From contig JAYESD010000007.1 of the NCBI GenBank assembly GCA_036927565.1, forward strand, positions 129,182,230-129,246,229: a stretch of 64,000 nt of DNA, written 5' to 3'. The translations under genes were made by a program, and so were the position numbers. The notes under the pieces were generated by a model. It had not been told where the DNA came from. It made no database searches and was given only the letters and a program-made list of their open reading frames with translations. The stretch is from Tuctoria greenei. Its lineage: Eukaryota; Streptophyta; Magnoliopsida; Poales; Poaceae. Below, piece by piece: positions 11,410 through 23,058 of the stretch; the stretch's first letter is position 1, and every line of letters starts with the position of its first letter.

Positions 11410-11780
11410 TGGCAACACTGCAGACAGTGCTCGACGGTGAGGGTGACAACGAGGGTGAGGACGACGATAGCAAGCACGACGACAGTGACGAGAGCGACCA
11501 CAGCAAGAGCGAAGATGACGAGGGTGAGGACAGCGACAGTGATGATGGAAAGGATGAGGACGGCGCTCGGCAGCCACAATGATGATGATGGTGAGGACGG
11601 CAATGACAAGCACAGTGACTGCTACTGGGACTAGAGCGACCATCACAAGGGCGACCACAATGAGGGTCAGGATGGCAATGACAAGGACGGCGAGAGTGAG
11701 GATGGCGAGGGTGAGGACGGTGCTCAGCGGCAACGGTGAAGGTGAGGACGGCGAGGGTGCGTACAGCGATGGTAAGGGCT
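11410..11780 (+). repeat. Low-complexity GA(C/T)-GA(G/A) codon-like repeat with small acidic ORF
   Basis: From the ATG at 11410 the plus strand reads a short protein of about 57 codons that becomes almost pure Asp/Glu/Ser/Gly (for example DNEGEDDDSKHDDSDESD) before a stop at 11579. After the stop the same DNA texture continues to about 11770 with further acidic runs and stops. It behaves as a diverged minisatellite of about 9-18 bp units such as GGTGAGGACGGC. It could be a remnant of an acidic protein or pure repeat expansion; I do not assign a function. Confidence 0.55.
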
Positions 11781-12253
11781 TGGCAGCAAAATGAAAATGT
11801 TCGCACATTTAGAGTTGTGGGGCGCGGTCGACGCTTCATTTCTTGAGAACTTATATCACAGGCCGCCCCCGATTAAACACCTCATGTGAAAACATTTTAA
11901 ATAATTTACAAGAATCATTTTCTCAAATGACATCTACTTAATCACTGCCTGGGATACTGAGGAGTCGCTCCTTAAGATATTTAGAAATACTATTTTCACA
12001 TGCGTCTTTTGGTTAATGACCTCATGTGAAAAGTTATGACACTTTTTGATCACTTGTGCAATACATATCTATAAAAATTTTCTACATCAATAATGTGTAA
12101 CACATCCATCAATGCGCTATATAGTCCATTAGTTTATGTTTTTATAAAACATCCAATCGATGATCGTCTATTAGAAACACGTCCTTTTGATGATTGATCG
12201 GCAATTAGAACTAAGTTTGCAAACTGATGAACATCAACATTAAGTTGATTAAC
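11781..12253. other. Non-coding stretch with repeated CTCATGTGAAAA motif
   Basis: CCTCATGTGAAAA occurs at about 11880 and 12010, with an inverted TTTTCACATG near 11993. This resembles subterminal repeats of a DNA transposon, but no terminus is visible. Nothing coding is seen. Confidence 0.35.
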
Positions 12254-12373
12254 TGTAACACCCTCATTTTCATCCATCATGCACTACATACATTCTTATA
12301 CATGTTTAGAATTGAGCAACATAAAAGGAACAAGTTTGACATGAATTTACAGCAAAACAACACTTAGAAGTCT

Positions 12374-12660
12374 GTACAAGTACGGACTGGTCTGTTTGTA
12401 CCCCGGACTTGTCCGGTTTCCCCCTCTGATGTGCCTCCAAACTTGTCCGTTTTTGCTGCGGACTAGTCTGATTAAGCCTCTGTTCCATTCTGGACTTGTC
12501 CGTGGTTGAGTGCGGACTAGTACGATATTTGGTCCAGTTTTCCAATAAGTTGTCAAATCCCCAGACTTGTCTGGACTATCTACCAGATTTGTCTGATATT
12601 GTTTCCATTCTAGAACGGACTAGTCCGATCCATTGTGCGGACCAGTCCGGCCTGCTGAGT
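12374..12660. repeat. Palindrome array (CGGACTAGTCCG type) in LTR1 U3
   Basis: About ten spaced copies of a 10-12 bp near-palindrome with arms CGGAC and GTCCG, centres AG, TT or CA, at irregular spacings of 20-45 bp. Two more perfect copies lie downstream of the TATA box at 13190-13232. Confidence 0.85.
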
Positions 12661-12821
12661 TCCAGTCGGTTTATGTTATTTCCTCACAATTTGTTTTTGG
12701 GTAACTGCCTTAATTAGTCCCAAGAACGTCGTGTCTAACCTCCTTGGAGCCCATGTGGGACCCCTACACGGCCTCCACCCACCCCAAACTCGAAATCCAT
12801 CAAACCCTACACCTCCACCCC

Positions 12822-12828
12822 TATATAA
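12822..12828 (+). promoter_or_regulatory. TATA box of LTR1
   Basis: TATATAA lies after the palindrome array and is preserved at the matching position of the related LTR2 (16745-16751), so it is a plausible LTR promoter element. Confidence 0.5.
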
Positions 12829-15033
12829 ACAAACCAACACCCCCCCTTTTCACCTCTTTGCCAAAATTGAAAGAACACCAAATCCTAGTTCTGGGGAGGC
12901 GCCACCAAGGAGGAGAAGGAGATCCAGAGCAAGAAGAAGAAGAGGAAACAAAACATGATCAAGTGATCAATATCTCCATCAAGTTTTTGTTCTTCATCGA
13001 CAAGTCACCTTCAAGTTTCTTCATCCACCCTAGATCGTCAAGATTCAAGTTTCTTCTTCAATTCTCAATCTTTGGAGCTCAAAACACGTGGTATACCCTC
13101 TACATCCAAGTTTCTACATCAATTCAACCCCAATTCTCGCAGATCAAGGAAACCCTGGAAAACCCTAACTCGCTAATTCTGGCCAGAGCGGACTAGTCCG
13201 GCCCTGGTACCGGACTAGTCCGGCCTCTGAATCTGAATTGTGCTAAATTAATTCCAAATTGACTCGAATCAGTTCCAAACCTGTCCAAACCTGTTAACTA
13301 TTAGAACTAGATAGTGAATATTAATAGCAACCCATTAACATGTTTTACCACATAGTTGCATTAATCATGCATGTCGTGGCATATTTAGTACTATATGAGC
13401 ATTATTTGATTGAATTGTGTGTTTTCTATGTTTGTCGCTTGGAATAGAAGGTGCTGCCGAGGACCTCCAGTACTAGGAAATTGAAGACTTTGACCCAAGC
13501 CAAGTCTAAGAGCAAGGCAAGTGTCCTTTAACATATTGATCCTTTTTCTGAAATAAATGTTTTGTTTTCAAAACTGCATGCTTGTGTCAATTTGATGGGA
13601 ATTCCTATGATAGGAAGTTTACTAGCTTTGTTTAACCACCCTTGTCACCTAGAATACGTGGTAGAGAGTCGAGAAGGGCTTTTTACCTTTGCATCATTTA
13701 ATTATTTGGGATGGGAAAACAACTATACAATTTAATTATGCATTAATGAGATTATGGTTAATATGAATTGGTTAATATGATATGGTAATGGGTGATCTAA
13801 GCAAGCCTGGTACGTGGATGGGTTGGAAGACATGGTGGTTGCTTGCTTTAGATCTAAGGACCGGTTCATGCGAGAATAAGCCAGGACAACAGTGCCACCA
13901 CGAGGCCTAGTATGGGTGTGGCGTAGCTGATTAATTAGGGTATTGATAATATTGCATGGATCATTTGGGGCACTGTGGAAAGGGAGTCATATGGGTTTGG
14001 ATATGGTTGGCGGGACTCCCTGGGATCCGAATGGCACAAGAGGGGGCCCTTGGTTGAGGATGTGCTCAGTTGGAGACATCGCCACCGGTGAAACCTCAGT
14101 GGGTCTGTACATGCTAGTAGTCCTTTTTAAAGGCTATTTTGTGATCTCTTAGCCATACACCTATGGTAGTGTTTTGGCATAATGAAGGTTTCCTTTAGTC
14201 GCTGACGGGTGATGAAATCACAAACACGTAGGTAAAGCGGTACAAACTCTGCAGAGTGTCTTAAAACTATCATGATAGTCGTGCTCCCGGTTAAGAGCAC
14301 CTGGATGACCTACATGATTAGAGGGAAACTTGGGATTTGAGATGGTTTGGTTACATTTTGGTTGGGATGGTTTGGTATTGGTTAAGGGATGGTATTATAG
14401 TATGGCAATGGATATGGTTAATGGTAATGAGAAATATGGAATATGGATGTTAGTAATGAAATATGGGATGGTATTATGATAACTACATGATTTATGATGG
14501 GTTTACTTCACATACATATAGTATATTGCTTTCCAAATGTTTTAATGTACTTTTCAGCACTTATCCTTTATTATTGTCGTCATTTGTATCAGCTGCATGT
14601 CATACTTTCCACAATTGCTGAGTACGGCATGTACTCACCCTTGCAATTCCCCCACCAACAGTTGCATGTCAGATTTGGGAGTATAACGATGATAATGCGG
14701 AGTTCTAGGCCGTGTCTGCCGTCAGCTTTACCTGTGGTGGTGATTGGAGCTGCGCCATATATCCCTTTTGCTTAGTTTGCTTAGTTGCTTAATTAGTTTA
14801 TTTCCGCTGCATTAGTTCAAACTTGTCATTAATATTCATTAGAGCTTGTATTTGAGGATATTATGAATTTTGTAATAAAATTGGTTAATTAATCTTGTCT
14901 TGTGGTAATTATCTGTATATCGTTTGTGATGCACTTGTGTATGTGTTTTGAACATCCTCGGAACACATATACTACACTTGGTTCATTTTCCGGAACCAGG
15001 TGTCACATTAACTTAAAAACATTATATTACAAA

Positions 15034-15110
15034 ACAAGAAAAGAAAAACATCAACTAACAACAAGAAAAGAAAAACAACAACTAAAAACAAGAAAAGAAA
15101 AACAATTAAT
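15034..15110. repeat. 27-bp tandem repeat, three copies
   Basis: Copies start at 15034, 15061 and 15088, each with ACAAGAAAAGAAAAACA. The third is partly degenerate. The rest of 15013-15344 holds no recognisable gene. Confidence 0.8.
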
Positions 15111-15364
15111 TCTCGTCCACCTCATCCTAGGGCGCCTGGGGCACCTTCGGCGACGAAACTAGGAAACCCAGCCCCGTGGTCGTCACCACCATTAGGTTCC
15201 TGCGTCCCTCGACTCCGAGCTCGAATGCCACGTCTCCCACAGAGCGCCGAGATGACCGGCCACATGCGTGAGGACAAACACGTAGTGGTTCGCGGTGCCC
15301 ATTCCAATATGTTCTTGAAGGATACTGAGCTCAAGGGGCTACATCACTACAGGGATCCTGACAA

Positions 15365-15660
15365 TTTGCGATGGCCAAAGCCGTTGCAAATAAGAATAAA
15401 ACTGTCACAAATAAGCTATTTGCGATGATTTCCGACCGTTACACTTTTTTGTTGCATATAAGGGACCGGGCCCGGTGGATTGGCTGGACCCGTTAACTTG
15501 CAATGGGTCGTCCTAACATTAAAGGGGTTATTTCCGATAGCATACTCTGGCCGTCACAATTGATTAAGGTTTATTTGTGACGTCCTGCCCTGACCGTCGC
15601 GAATTATTAAAGTTTATTTATGATGGTACTGCATAAAGACCATCACAAATAAGTTTTTAA
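15365..15660. repeat. CACTA2 subterminal repeats
   Basis: Short repeats of the type GCAAATAAG or CACAAATAAG occur at about 15383, 15406, 15593 and 15640, in line with subterminal transposase binding sites of CACTA elements. Confidence 0.6.
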
Positions 15661-16109
15661 TTTTAAGAAATAGAAAATGCTGCCCAACTCAATGGAAGAA
15701 ACACAACAGACAGCAGCACATAGACAAAAGATATCACAATAGCAAATAAGCATCACATAACACAAAGTCACCACATCATAACACAAGTGTCTCGCATCAG
15801 ATCACATATTGACAAAACAAATGAGAGGGGCTACACACTAGCCCCCTACTTGCTCCGTAGTCTTGGACATCATCGTCCTGCATCACTCCAGATGCCGGTA
15901 TCGAGGGCGACACAGTTTGAGCCTCCGTCACCAATCCTTGCAATACATGTAAGTATTCAGACATGTTTATTAGTTTGAAACTTGTTTTTGACTAGAATTG
16001 ATTAAAGAAGCTAGAGTTGATCATATTGAGCTTACTTAAGCTAATTCTACCTAGATTTGGCTATGTTTGATGAATTAAGACTAAGTAAGACTAAAATAGC
16101 TAAGTTGAG

Positions 16110-18968
16110 CATTTTTATCCATAATGCATTGGATACACTCTTATACATGTTTAAGATTAAGTACACAAAAAGGAACAAGTTTAAAATGAGTTAATCAAAA
16201 TAGTAGCTAAAAACTAGTTTCAGTGCGGACTTGTCTGGACTTGACCCCGGACTAGTCCAATTTTGCCCCTATTGTTTTTCGGACTGTCTGCTTTTGCCAC
16301 GAACTAGTCTGAAATCAATTATGTTGCAGTCCAAACGTTTTCGTTATTGAATACGGACTAGTACAATATCCGTCATTGGAAATTTTCGGAGTTGTTCAGT
16401 GACTCTTGTCCGGATTTTGAAAATTTGAGAAGACCTTCGGACTTGTCCGACCCTATATCAGACTTGTCCGTTTTGCTCTATGGACAAAATTAAACTTTTT
16501 TGAACCCCCACCGGACTTGGCCGGTCTAGCCCTTGTTAAAAATCGGACTTGTCTGGCCCCTAGTGGACTTGTCTGGTATGCCCGACTGAGATTCTATTTC
16601 TTCATCCATGACGTGTTATTGGGTATATGCCTTCAGTGGGCCCAAGAACATCATGTCCAACCCTTGTGGGGCCCATGTGGGACCCCTACTCAGCCTCCAC
16701 CACCTTAAACTTGAATTCCACCACAAACCCTACCACCTCCACCCTATATAAACACCCCAACACCCACCCTCTGGCCTCTTTGCCAAAATTGAAGAGAATC
16801 CTAACCCTAGTTCGCGAGAGCCGCCATCAAGGAGCTCCACCGTAGGGAGAAGAAGGAGAAGGGATGAAGGAGGAGGATCAACCAAGATCGTCATCGCCAC
16901 TGCGATCTTCATGATCAATCCTTCATCATCGTCAATTCTCCAGCAATTTTTCGACTCCTTCAATCTTGACGTCAAATTCTCGAGTTTTCAACCTTGAACC
17001 CTTGGAATCCTAAATACCTTAGATTCTACGTAAATTATGATTCCATATTAACTTTAACTATGCTCTAGTTGAAAATTCGCTAAAACCCTAGCCAGAACAA
17101 ACTTGTCCAGTCCCAATGTGGACTAGTCCGATCCCCTCTCTGTACCAGAACGGACGTGTCCTGCCTCACTGCGGACTAGTCCGGTTTTCTTGTTCTGAAA
17201 TTTCTGGAACTTCTTTAATATCCTCCGAAATGACTTGGAACTTGTTCTAACATGTAAAACTTAATTGGGACTAGTTAGTAAGCAATGATATCAACATAAT
17301 AACATGCATTCCCACATACTTGCATTATTCATGCATGTCATGACATATTGAGTAATATAAGAGCATTTATTGATTGCAATGCTTGTTTTGTATGTTTGTC
17401 ACGCAGAATGGAACGTATTGCTGTAGAGGGTGCTGTCGAGGACCTCCAGCACCAGAACTTCGAAGCTTTTGACCCTAACCAGTCACAAGAGCAAGGCAAG
17501 TGTCCTTGAACATTTTGATCCTATTTTTAAATGTTTTGTTTGAAAAGCGGCATGCTTGTGTAAAATTGATGGGAAACCTAAGATAGGTGTTTACTAGACT
17601 TGTTTGACCATCCTTGTCACTTGAAATACATTATAGAGACTCAGGAAGGATATTATACCTTTTTGCTTCGCTCTAATTAATTGGGATGGGAAAAAACCAA
17701 AATAGCTTAACTATGAATTAATGAGCATGTATATGATGAGAATTGATGAATGTGGTTAATTGGTAAACATGGGACATGGGAGATCTCAGCAAGCATGAAT
17801 TGTGGACTGGGTTGGATGTTATGGTGGTTTCGCATGCTTTAGATCTAAGGACCGGTTTATGGAGCGACCATCCAGGATTTACAGTGCCACCACAAGGCCA
17901 AGTATGGGTGCGGCGTAGCTGAATAATTAGGTGTGATGCTGGTATTGTATGGACCATTGGATGGTGAGGGGAATGGGAGTCGAGAAGGGCTACTTGGGAA
18001 CCGCATGGAACATGAGGGGGCCCGTGGGTGGGAGAATGGAGATTCAAGCCTGCTGGTGAAACCTTAGTGGCTCCGTACATGCTAGTAGTCCCTTTGTAAA
18101 AGCTATTTTCTTATCTCTTGGCCACACACCAAAGGAAGTGTGAGACGGCATAAGGGAGGTTCCTAGTCACCAAAAGATGATGAAATCACAAACGTTTGGG
18201 TAAAGTGATACAACCTCTGCAGAGTGTTATAAACTATCATGATAGACGTGCTCCCGATTATGAGCAACCTGGACCCTCACATGATTAGAGTGGAAATTGG
18301 GAATTTGGGATGGTTTGGTTATGAATATGGATTGGGTTGTGATAGATGAACATGGTTGATGATGTTGGTAAGAATTGGTATATGGATGGATAATTATTAA
18401 TGAATGTGATATAATGGTAATGGATGGTATTGGACTCATAATTGGTAATTATTTGGGACATGATGAGATTATTTCACATACATCTTGTAGGATGCTTTTT
18501 ACATGTTTTAAATGTACCTTTCAGCAACTAGCAATTATTTATTATCATTCCTTTTTTAAGCTACATGTCATTATTTTTCCACACTTGCTGAGTACGACAT
18601 GTGCTCACCCTTGCTATTCCCCCACCAACAGTTTCAGGTAATGTTTGGGAGTACCCTAAGGATAATGCAAAGTACTAGGTTGTGTGTTGTCCTCGAATTG
18701 CCTGAGGAATGCTTGGAGCCGCACTATATCCCTTTGCTTAGTTGCTTATCTTAATGTTTCGATTATTTCCACTGCAGATTCTATGAGTAATAATGATCAT
18801 TAGAGTTGTACTTTAAGGATCATTTGAATATTGTAATAAAAATACTTATTTACTAGTTCGTGTTGTGGTAATTTTCTATATATCGTTTGTGATGTACTCA
18901 TGTATGTGTGATCAACATCCTGGGTACACATATGCGTCACACTTGGTTCATTTTTAGAACCGGATGTG
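16110..18968 (+). mobile_element. LTR2: diverged relative of LTR1 lacking both termini
   Basis: It aligns to LTR1 over its whole length: the start (CATTTTTATCCATAATGCA), the palindrome arrays, the TATA box, the 3' region with ACCGGTTTATG, and the end with CACTTGGTTCATTTT. The first 11 bases of LTR1 (TGTAACACCCT) and the last few (CACA) are missing. No 5-bp duplication is seen; 30-bp direct repeats lie outside instead. Palindromes cluster at 16224-16580 and 17100-17185. It may be a solo LTR whose ends were trimmed by break repair. Confidence 0.75.
16224..16580. repeat. Palindrome array in LTR2 U3
   Basis: About ten copies of CGGACTAGTCCG-type motifs, more degenerate than in LTR1. They precede the TATA box; two further clusters lie after it at 17100-17185. 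Confidence 0.75.
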
Positions 18969-20858
18969 CCTATGGTTGATAAATTAAGACTAAGTAAGAA
19001 CGTTTTTGATTACCTGAAAAGTTGAAGAAAAAGTGTGCACCGGTAGTGGCTGCATCGGTGGTACTGGCGGCGACAGCAGTGGCGGTAGGTCGAGCTGCAA
19101 TCTTTGGACTCCCTGGGCTTGAAATAGCACCTATCATTGCAAACATTACAGATTATTACATATTATTAAGAATGCAATGAATTTAAATTACTTTAACTTA
19201 CCTCAATTGCTCGCCTCTGCACCTCCATCGCCTCCGGCATCTGCGCCATGCAAGCTTGCTGGTAGGAGATGGTGGCCTCCATCGCCACACTTTGTGCCTC
19301 CATCGCTGCCCTCAACATCTCTTGCTGCTCTCATATCTCCTCAAACCGACGGGCGAGAGTCTCTACCTGTGAGACACGGTGACTCGAGCCCGTCGACAAA
19401 GCATGTGTGGAGCTGCCTCTCGAAGGTTGTGCCTCCCTTGAGTCGACAACTCCATCGAATATAGCGAGCGTACATAAAAAAAAATCAGTAATATGGAATT
19501 GAAATATCTTGAATTGAAAATGATAAAACGAATTACTAACTCACATTCCGTGGGCTTTGCCGCCTTCGCTTGCATACGCGGCTTGAGGATTGATTTGTTC
19601 ATTTTTCCAATCGAAACATAGGCCATGTATCCTCAGAGCCTCCTCCCCGTACCTATACTGAAAAACAAGAAAATTGTGTAAGTTAAACAATCCCTATAGT
19701 TAGAATTAATTTGAATTATTTGTAAACTTACCAACCGCCCGACTGCGACCTCACTGCACCCCTTAGGCTGAGAAGGGTCCCTGTGACCCCTGTTCCAGAC
19801 CTGAGCAGGGGTCTGTGTCACCCCATTCTCGTGTGTTAGTACGAACATTATATTATGAATATATAAACATAAGTTAGACACACTTACAATGTGTTTAGAT
19901 AAACACAAGTTGTTATCCTGGCCGTGGTTGTGCTTCTTGTCGACCCCTTTACACTCTCGAGCCCTGTTGGACTTAGCTTTGAACTTATCGCTAGCCCTGT
20001 ACCTACAAAGAGCCCGGTATGCATCGGACCTACCATGCAACCAGTTCACGTGGCCCTGCACATATTTGTTGGTCGTTAAAATAACATTAACAAAATTATC
20101 AAAAATAATATTTTCTATAGCCAACGTACTTGCGCGTACTCCTCCTCCATGAGGTGCCTCTCGCTCTCCTACTAGAAGTGTCGTACGTCGTGTTTGTTTG
20201 CCTTCAAGTACTCGTTAATCACTTGAGTACGAGCATTCAACAAAGCTTGCCGAACCATCTTCCCAACATTGAAGTGAAATACTTTCCACACATGCTCAAG
20301 CATGTGAGGGTCGTCCGGGTCCTCTAAAATATACCTTTCATATAATAAAGAATAGACTAAAAAGATATACATTAATATTTAAAAGAGTTTAAGAGTTAAA
20401 ACATAGATATTTTATTTAATGTACTTACCATAAAATCGGCCAATAAGGTCTCCTAAACGTTGCGATGCTCCTGGTGAGGGGCGCGAGCGTAGTCCTCCCA
20501 CGAAGTAGCGGGCACCCCGTCGATGACCCCGAGATAGTGCATACGCACTAAGGACCTGAGGACACCGATCACCGGTCTATGGCATCAGTCACCGGTGAAA
20601 GACGTGTAGTGCCAAGCGCTGCAAGATATTTATTGATTCATTACTTAAGTAACCGAAAAAAACTAGAATTGGACGCTAAGATTTTATTACCTGTCTCTAA
20701 TCGTCTGAATCGCAATCCTCTGTGAAGGGACCGGAGGAGGACCAACAAAGTGAGTCCTCATCCACGTCTAGTGACACAAAAGGTTCATCACCAGTCGAGC
20801 CAAAGGGTCGAGGGCTTGCCAGCCGAGGGTTGGTAGGCCGAGGGCTGGCTAGCCAAAG

Positions 20859-22293
20859 TGAAAGTTGCCTAGAGGGGGGGTGAATAGGCAAAAAACCTAA
20901 AATTTGACTTAATAAAAGCTAATCAGCAAGCAGAGTGCGGACTAATCTAATCTTAGGGCGGACTAGTCCAATCACAAAAATGTAATGCGCAAAATGTGAG
21001 ATCTTAGGAGTTCTTCAATGATCTACTTAATGAACTATGAAGTATAACAACCTAGCAGTCTAATAGAGAAAGTGCACGAAATATAAACAACTAGATCTAG
21101 GTGGATCGTAAGATTGGAACACGTGAAGAAACCTAAAGTTGATCTAGCGAATAATGAGGAAGAAAATAAAGAGCGTGAGACACAAGATTTATCTCGTGGT
21201 TCAGCTTCACAAAGAAGCCTACATCCATGTTGGGGAGTCCACAAAGGACCAGGTTTCACTCAACCCTTTCCTCACCAAGCCACCATGTAGGCAGGCTTGT
21301 TCTTCCACTAAAACTCAGTGAAATCACAATGGTCCATGAGGCAACTCACAATCTGAGGCTCCCAAAAAGTTACAACATAAAGAGATCACAAATCAACACC
21401 CAAATGAACTCAAAATAATGAGTCAAATCGAGAGAATCAACCAAGAGCTCAAGTCATAGCACACCCTTCTCTCTTCTCTCCCAAATATCACAACCCTCAA
21501 GATTCAGTCTTAGGACTTAAAGATGCGAAGATAAAGGGCTAGGAGGGCTCTTGGAAGCCTATGGTCTTAGTCCAGTTGAGAACGGACAAGTCTGGTCCAT
21601 AGGACTAGTCCGGTCTTAAAGGGCAGACAAGTCCAACCATCCAGGACTTAGTCCTAGCAGCCACCTCCGAGTCCCAAACGGACTAGTCTAAACCACAACG
21701 GACTAGTCCGAACTCACACAATACCTTTTTTTCCGGTCAGTATCAGACAAGTATGCCAGGGCGAACTTGTCCGGCCCCCTATGGCGGAATAGTCCGACCC
21801 CTAGGGCGAACTAGTCTGGTCCTCCAGGACTTAGTCCCATAAGGACTCAAACACACTCACCACAGAATACTCCGTCCCTAAACGGACAAGTTTGAACTCA
21901 CACAATACCTCTCGGTCCGCCTAACATCGGATCAGTTCGATGTGGCCGGACTAGTCTGGCCTTCCAACCCGGACAAGTCTGACCTTATTCTTGGAGCTGC
22001 CTCAACTCATCTCTCCAACTAACCTAACTTGGACTAAGATCTGTTAGATGATTCTCAAAACTTTGACACATTGAACACACTCATGCCATAAAGCTAAACT
22101 CGATGAAAAGGAAATTTAAACCCTAAATTCTACTCTTCGAGTTTTCCCACCTTTTCTCCTGTTTTTCCTTTTTGAGTGTATCCAATTTCGTCCATCATTT
22201 AATCACATGCTAACACTTGCAATGCTCATTAGTCCCTTAAGTGTTGTCATTAATAACCAAAACCCACGGGGATTTTGGCTAGATGCACTTTCA
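20859..22293 (-). repeat. 3' LTR of copia D
   Basis: On the minus strand it starts with TGAAAGTGCATCTAGCC (22293) and ends with CCCCCCTCTAGGCAACTTTCA (20859), both typical of the copia group also seen at 30495, 38377 and 50070. It is 1435 bp. A polypurine-rich stretch precedes it. Palindromes of the CGGACTAGTCCG type fill 20935-21990. Confidence 0.85.
20935..21990. repeat. Palindrome array in the D LTR
   Basis: More than twenty variants of CGGAC(T/A)AGTCCG and CGGACTTGTCCG are spread between 20935 and 21990, many with single changes such as CGGACAAGTTTG. The densest part is 21580-21990. Confidence 0.8.
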
Positions 22294-22310
22294 GTCTCAA
22301 CCTTTTTGGT
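22294..22310 (-). promoter_or_regulatory. Polypurine tract of copia D
   Basis: The minus strand reads AAAAAGGTTGAGAC just before the LTR start. It matches in position the AAAAAGGGGGAGAT tract of copia A. Plus-strand DNA synthesis starts here in the family. Confidence 0.65.
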
Positions 22311-22780
22311 GATTTGATGACAACACATTGAGGTTTTTGATAAAAATATAATTGAGTTTCTTTCCGTAATGCATAAGTGTATAAAGAGCTCCCCCTAAAT
22401 GTATGCATGATTGATTTGCAATAAGGTTGATGCACAAGAATGAGATCTATGGGAGATTTATACATTTGTGTGTTATGGTGGGGTGCCTACGTGTGATGCA
22501 GGTATTGAGATGTGATAAATAAGAGTGAGACATGAATCTCAATTGCAATTAAGCATCATCACACATATGGAACAATAACATGATCAAAGTAGAATGATAT
22601 GCAATAATATCAACATAGAGTAGCATAGCATAGCACAAAGTTATTACAACCCAAATATGAAATTTAGCAATATTAAGACATTACAACACGAGTTTTTCAA
22701 AATAACATAACATAGTCCATGAATCTAGAGACAAGTACTCCCCTAAATCTCCACCCTTTGGCATTAAGACACGAAAAAGG
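22311..22780. other. 3' untranslated part of copia D
   Basis: Non-coding DNA between the extra ORF and the polypurine tract. I see no repeat or gene in it. Confidence 0.5.
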
Positions 22781-23058
22781 AAAAGAGTAGAGGAGAAGAA
22801 GGGAGAAAGCCTTGACTACTCGTCATTGCTCTCACTCTCCTCACCACGGTCTTCATCACTTTGTGTGGCTTAATCATCCTGTTCTCCATCATTGTCTTCA
22901 TCTTCGTCATCACCAACCTCCTCAACGGTAGGAGTGAGGCTAGAAGGACCACCCCCACCACCAAGGAGAGCAACTTACGCCTCCGTAAGATCCGGGAAAG
23001 GTGTCAACTCCTCATCCTCAGAAGCCTCCAGGGACATAGTGTAGGATTGAAGAGCACA

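Larger units (their letters stand above)
12254..15007 (+). mobile_element. Solo LTR (LTR1), probably Ty3/gypsy, intact termini
   Basis: The sequence opens with TGTAACACCC and closes with GGTGTCACA. It is flanked by the perfect 5-bp duplication TTAAC at 12249-12253 and 15008-15012. No primer-binding site or internal region follows, so this is a solo LTR left by recombination between two LTRs. It is 2754 bp long. A TATA box lies at 12822-12828. Palindromes of the CGGACTAGTCCG type cluster at 12374-12660 and 13190-13232. A diverged relative lies at 16110-18968. The gypsy assignment rests on terminal sequence and length only. Confidence 0.85.
16061..18999. repeat. 30-bp direct repeats flanking LTR2
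   Basis: 16061-16090 and 18970-18999 match at 28 of 30 positions (shared core AATTAAGACTAAGTAAGA). This is far longer than the 5-bp duplication a retrotransposon makes. They lie in an intron of the CACTA2 transposase. Confidence 0.75.
15345..20858 (-). mobile_element. CACTA element (CACTA2), left part
   Basis: The left end is CACTACAGGGATCC at 15345, preceded by CAT as the likely 3-bp target duplication. Behind it is a subterminal region to about 15660 with repeats of the type GTTGCAAATAAG and (G/A)TCACAAATAAG. A transposase gene on the minus strand follows at 15825-20891, interrupted by an LTR at 16110-18968. At 20858 it is cut by copia D; its right end is not in view. Confidence 0.75.
15825..20858 (-). 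pseudogene. Ptta/En-Spm (Transposase_24-like) gene of CACTA2, with introns, broken
   Basis: Minus-strand exons can be recognised: an N-terminal acidic stretch (20858-20700), a part at 20372-20172 rich in His/Arg, a core at 20124-19740 with the basic motif KFKAKSNRARECKGVDKKHN, which fits the Transposase_24 family, a Met/Gln/Glu-rich coiled-coil exon (19450-19200), a Thr/Ala-rich exon (19140-19020) and a last exon near 15955-15825 ending in DDDVQDYGAS. An in-frame stop (near 19335) breaks the coiled coil. Copia D interrupts the first exon at 20858. LTR2 sits in the last intron. The gene is dead. Confidence 0.65.

Noticed and set aside
11297..11839. Open frames of 99 to 180 codons on the minus strand, Ser/Pro/His-rich or Val/Leu-rich
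   Set aside because: They overlap in three frames over the GA-rich minisatellite and have no family resemblance; they are by-products of the repeat.
12731..13196. Possible gene with TATA box and open frame of 150 codons in LTR1
   Set aside because: It lies wholly inside a solo LTR, is not preserved in LTR2 and has no family match; the TATA box is the LTR promoter.
15345..15349. CACTA motif as chance occurrence
   Set aside because: I kept it as a terminus because CACAAATAAG repeats follow inside and a CACTA transposase gene lies in the same segment.
20697..22293. CRISPR-like appearance of the evenly spaced short repeats in the D LTR
   Set aside because: Repeats are 10-12 bp palindromes with variable spacing and sequence, no cas genes are near, and the context is a plant LTR.
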